NCBI GenBank assembly: GCA_938016505.1
Contig: CALLWN010000205.1
Location: 1-6,188, forward strand
DNA from: an uncultured Sphingomonadaceae bacterium
Lineage (GTDB): Bacteria; Pseudomonadota; Alphaproteobacteria; Sphingomonadales; Sphingomonadaceae
Length of the DNA: 6,188 nt
Reading direction: 5' to 3'
Shown: one piece after another, positions 5,164 through 6,188 of the stretch
Position numbering within the stretch: the first letter of the stretch is position 1
Layout of the letters: the number at the start of each line of letters is the position of its first letter
Program-made: the position numbers and the translations under genes
Notes under the pieces: model-generated
What the model saw: the letters and a program-made list of their open reading frames with translations, nothing else
What the model was told of the DNA's origin: nothing
The model's database searches: none

Positions 5164-5880
5164 ATGCAGCTCATCGTCGGCAACTGGAAGATGCACGGGC
5201 GCCTCGCCAGCGTCGCACTTGTCGAGGCGCTGGTCCGCGCCGGCCCGATCCCGGGCGCCCGCCTCCTCGTCTGCCCGCCGGCCACCCTCGTCGCCCGCTT
5301 CGCCGAGACCGCGCGCCAAAGCCATGTCGGCATCGGCGCCCAGGACTGCCACGCCGAGCCCGAGGGCGCCTTCACCGGCGACATCGCCGCCGAGATGCTC
5401 GCCGACGCCGGCGCCACCCATGTCATCGTCGGCCATTCCGAGCGCCGCACCGGCCATGGCGAGACCGACCCGGTCGTGCACGCCAAGGCCGCCGCTGCCT
5501 ATCGCGCCGGCCTCACCCCGATCGTCTGCGTCGGCGAGACGCTCGCCGAGCGCGAGGCCGGCGCAACGCTCGCCATCCTCGGCCGCCAGCTCGAGGGCTC
5601 GCTCCCCGGCGCAGGCCCCCTCGTCGTCGCCTACGAGCCGGTATGGGCGATCGGCACCGGCCGAACCCCAACCCCCGCCGAGGTCGCCGAAGTCCACGGC
5701 TTCATCGCCGCCCGCGTGCCGGCGGGCACCCCCGTCCTCTACGGCGGCTCGGTCAGGCCCGACAACGCCCGCGCGCTGCTTGCCGTCCCCAATGTCGGCG
5801 GCGCGCTCGTCGGCGGCGCCAGCCTCACCCCGCGCGACTTCCTCGCCATCGCCAGCGCCGCGCCGGGGTCCGCTCCATGA
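5164..5880 (+). CDS. tpiA: Triosephosphate isomerase
   Basis: The 238-residue cytoplasmic (beta/alpha)8 enzyme interconverts dihydroxyacetone phosphate and glyceraldehyde 3-phosphate in glycolysis and gluconeogenesis. All catalytic parts are present: N7 and K9 in VGNWKM, the electrophile H91 in VIVGHSERR, the catalytic base E158 in the signature [11 protein letters not shown], the flexible loop GTGRTPT (164-170) and the phosphate-binding YGGSV (193-197). Length is slightly below the usual of about 250. The ATG at 5164 gives the expected N-terminus right before the first beta strand. The upstream GGAACGG is a modest ribosome binding site. Its stop overlaps the next gene's start as ATGA (5877-5880). 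Confidence 0.97.
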   Translation: MQLIVGNWKMHGRLASVALVEALVRAGPIPGARLLVCPPATLVARFAETARQSHVGIGAQDCHAEPEGAFTGDIAAEMLADAGATHVIVGHSERRTGHGETDPVVHAKAAAAYRAGLTPIVCVGETLAEREAGATLAILGRQLEGSLPGAGPLVVAYEPVWAIGTGRTPTPAEVAEVHGFIAARVPAGTPVLYGGSVRPDNARALLAVPNVGGALVGGASLTPRDFLAIASAAPGSAP

Positions 5881-6188
5881 TCCTCGTCATCGACAATTAC
5901 GACAGCTTCACCTTCAACCTCGTCCACTATCTCCAGGAGCTCGGCGCCGAGGTCGAGGTCCGCCGCAACGATGCCCTGTCCGCCTCCGAGGCCCTCGCCC
6001 TCGCGCCCCGGGCGGTCCTGCTCTCGCCCGGCCCCTGCACCCCCAATGAGGCCGGCATCTGCCTCGAGCTCATCGGCCTTGCCGCAGAGGCCGGCACACC
6101 CCTCCTCGGCGTGTGCCTCGGCCACCAGGCGCTCGCCCAGGCCTTCGGCGGCCGCGTCGTCCGCGCGCCCACGCTCATGCACGGCAAG
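5877..6188 (+). CDS. trpG: Glutamine amidotransferase of anthranilate/aminodeoxychorismate synthase (TrpG/PabA), 3' truncated by window edge
   Basis: The open frame from ATG 5877 runs 104 codons to the right edge without a stop. It encodes the N-terminal half of a class I glutamine amidotransferase, which takes ammonia from glutamine and delivers it to TrpE (anthranilate, tryptophan path) or PabB (aminodeoxychorismate, folate path). Diagnostic motifs are the N-terminal [19 protein letters not shown], the oxyanion/loop motif [12 protein letters not shown] (49-60) and the nucleophile Cys80 in [15 protein letters not shown]. The catalytic His and Glu lie beyond the window. PabA and TrpG cannot be separated from this part, and one protein often serves both paths. 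It begins inside the tpiA stop (4-nt overlap), so translation is probably coupled. No trpE precedes it here. Confidence 0.93.
   Translation, partial: MILVIDNYDSFTFNLVHYLQELGAEVEVRRNDALSASEALALAPRAVLLSPGPCTPNEAGICLELIGLAAEAGTPLLGVCLGHQALAQAFGGRVVRAPTLMHGK

Noticed and set aside
5065..5697. N-terminal extension of the protease frame to 688 codons
   Set aside because: It runs antisense through tpiA and would bury the signal peptide that begins at 5064.

Overview
The window is GC-rich chromosomal DNA, apart from one AT-rich patch near 2784-2812. It most likely comes from an alphaproteobacterium of the Sphingomonadales. The ribosomal protein S4 and RNA polymerase omega sequences read like sphingomonad versions, for example omega begins (M)ARVTVEDC and contains ISGGAEL and [16 protein letters not shown]. 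The genus cannot be fixed from the sequence alone. Gene content is mostly housekeeping. I see no insertion sequence, phage gene, CRISPR array, tRNA or rRNA.

Layout. (1) 1-814, plus: the C-terminal half of a type I sulfatase, cut by the left edge. (2) 836-1174, minus: rpoZ, convergent with the sulfatase and starting at GTG. (3) 1175-1439: a divergent regulatory region with back-to-back promoter candidates for rpoZ and rpsD, then a structured rpsD leader of about 160 nt holding a 9-bp hairpin and a 19-nt tandem duplication. (4) 1440-2051, plus: rpsD. (5) 5064 down to 2070, minus: a compact four-gene cluster, in transcription order a BepA-like M48 metalloprotease with a TPR-like C-terminus, a membrane-anchored DsbA/ScsC-like thiol oxidoreductase (ATGA overlap), a small Ala-rich lipoprotein with two extra cysteines, and a 112-residue helical protein of unknown function (14-nt overlap). 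(6) 5065-5163: a divergent intergenic region. (7) 5164-5880, plus: tpiA, followed through a 4-nt ATGA overlap by trpG/pabA, which runs off the right edge.

How the genes work together. rpoZ and rpsD supply the transcription and translation machinery from a shared promoter region. The minus-strand cluster looks like a cell-envelope quality-control operon: a periplasmic protease, a disulfide enzyme and a lipoprotein that could be a client or partner. tpiA (glycolysis/gluconeogenesis) is translationally coupled to a glutamine amidotransferase of anthranilate or aminodeoxychorismate synthesis.

The best candidate for something undescribed is the envelope cluster, especially its last two genes, which I cannot assign to a family, and the perfect AT-rich palindrome between the second and third genes. 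The structured rpsD leader comes second.
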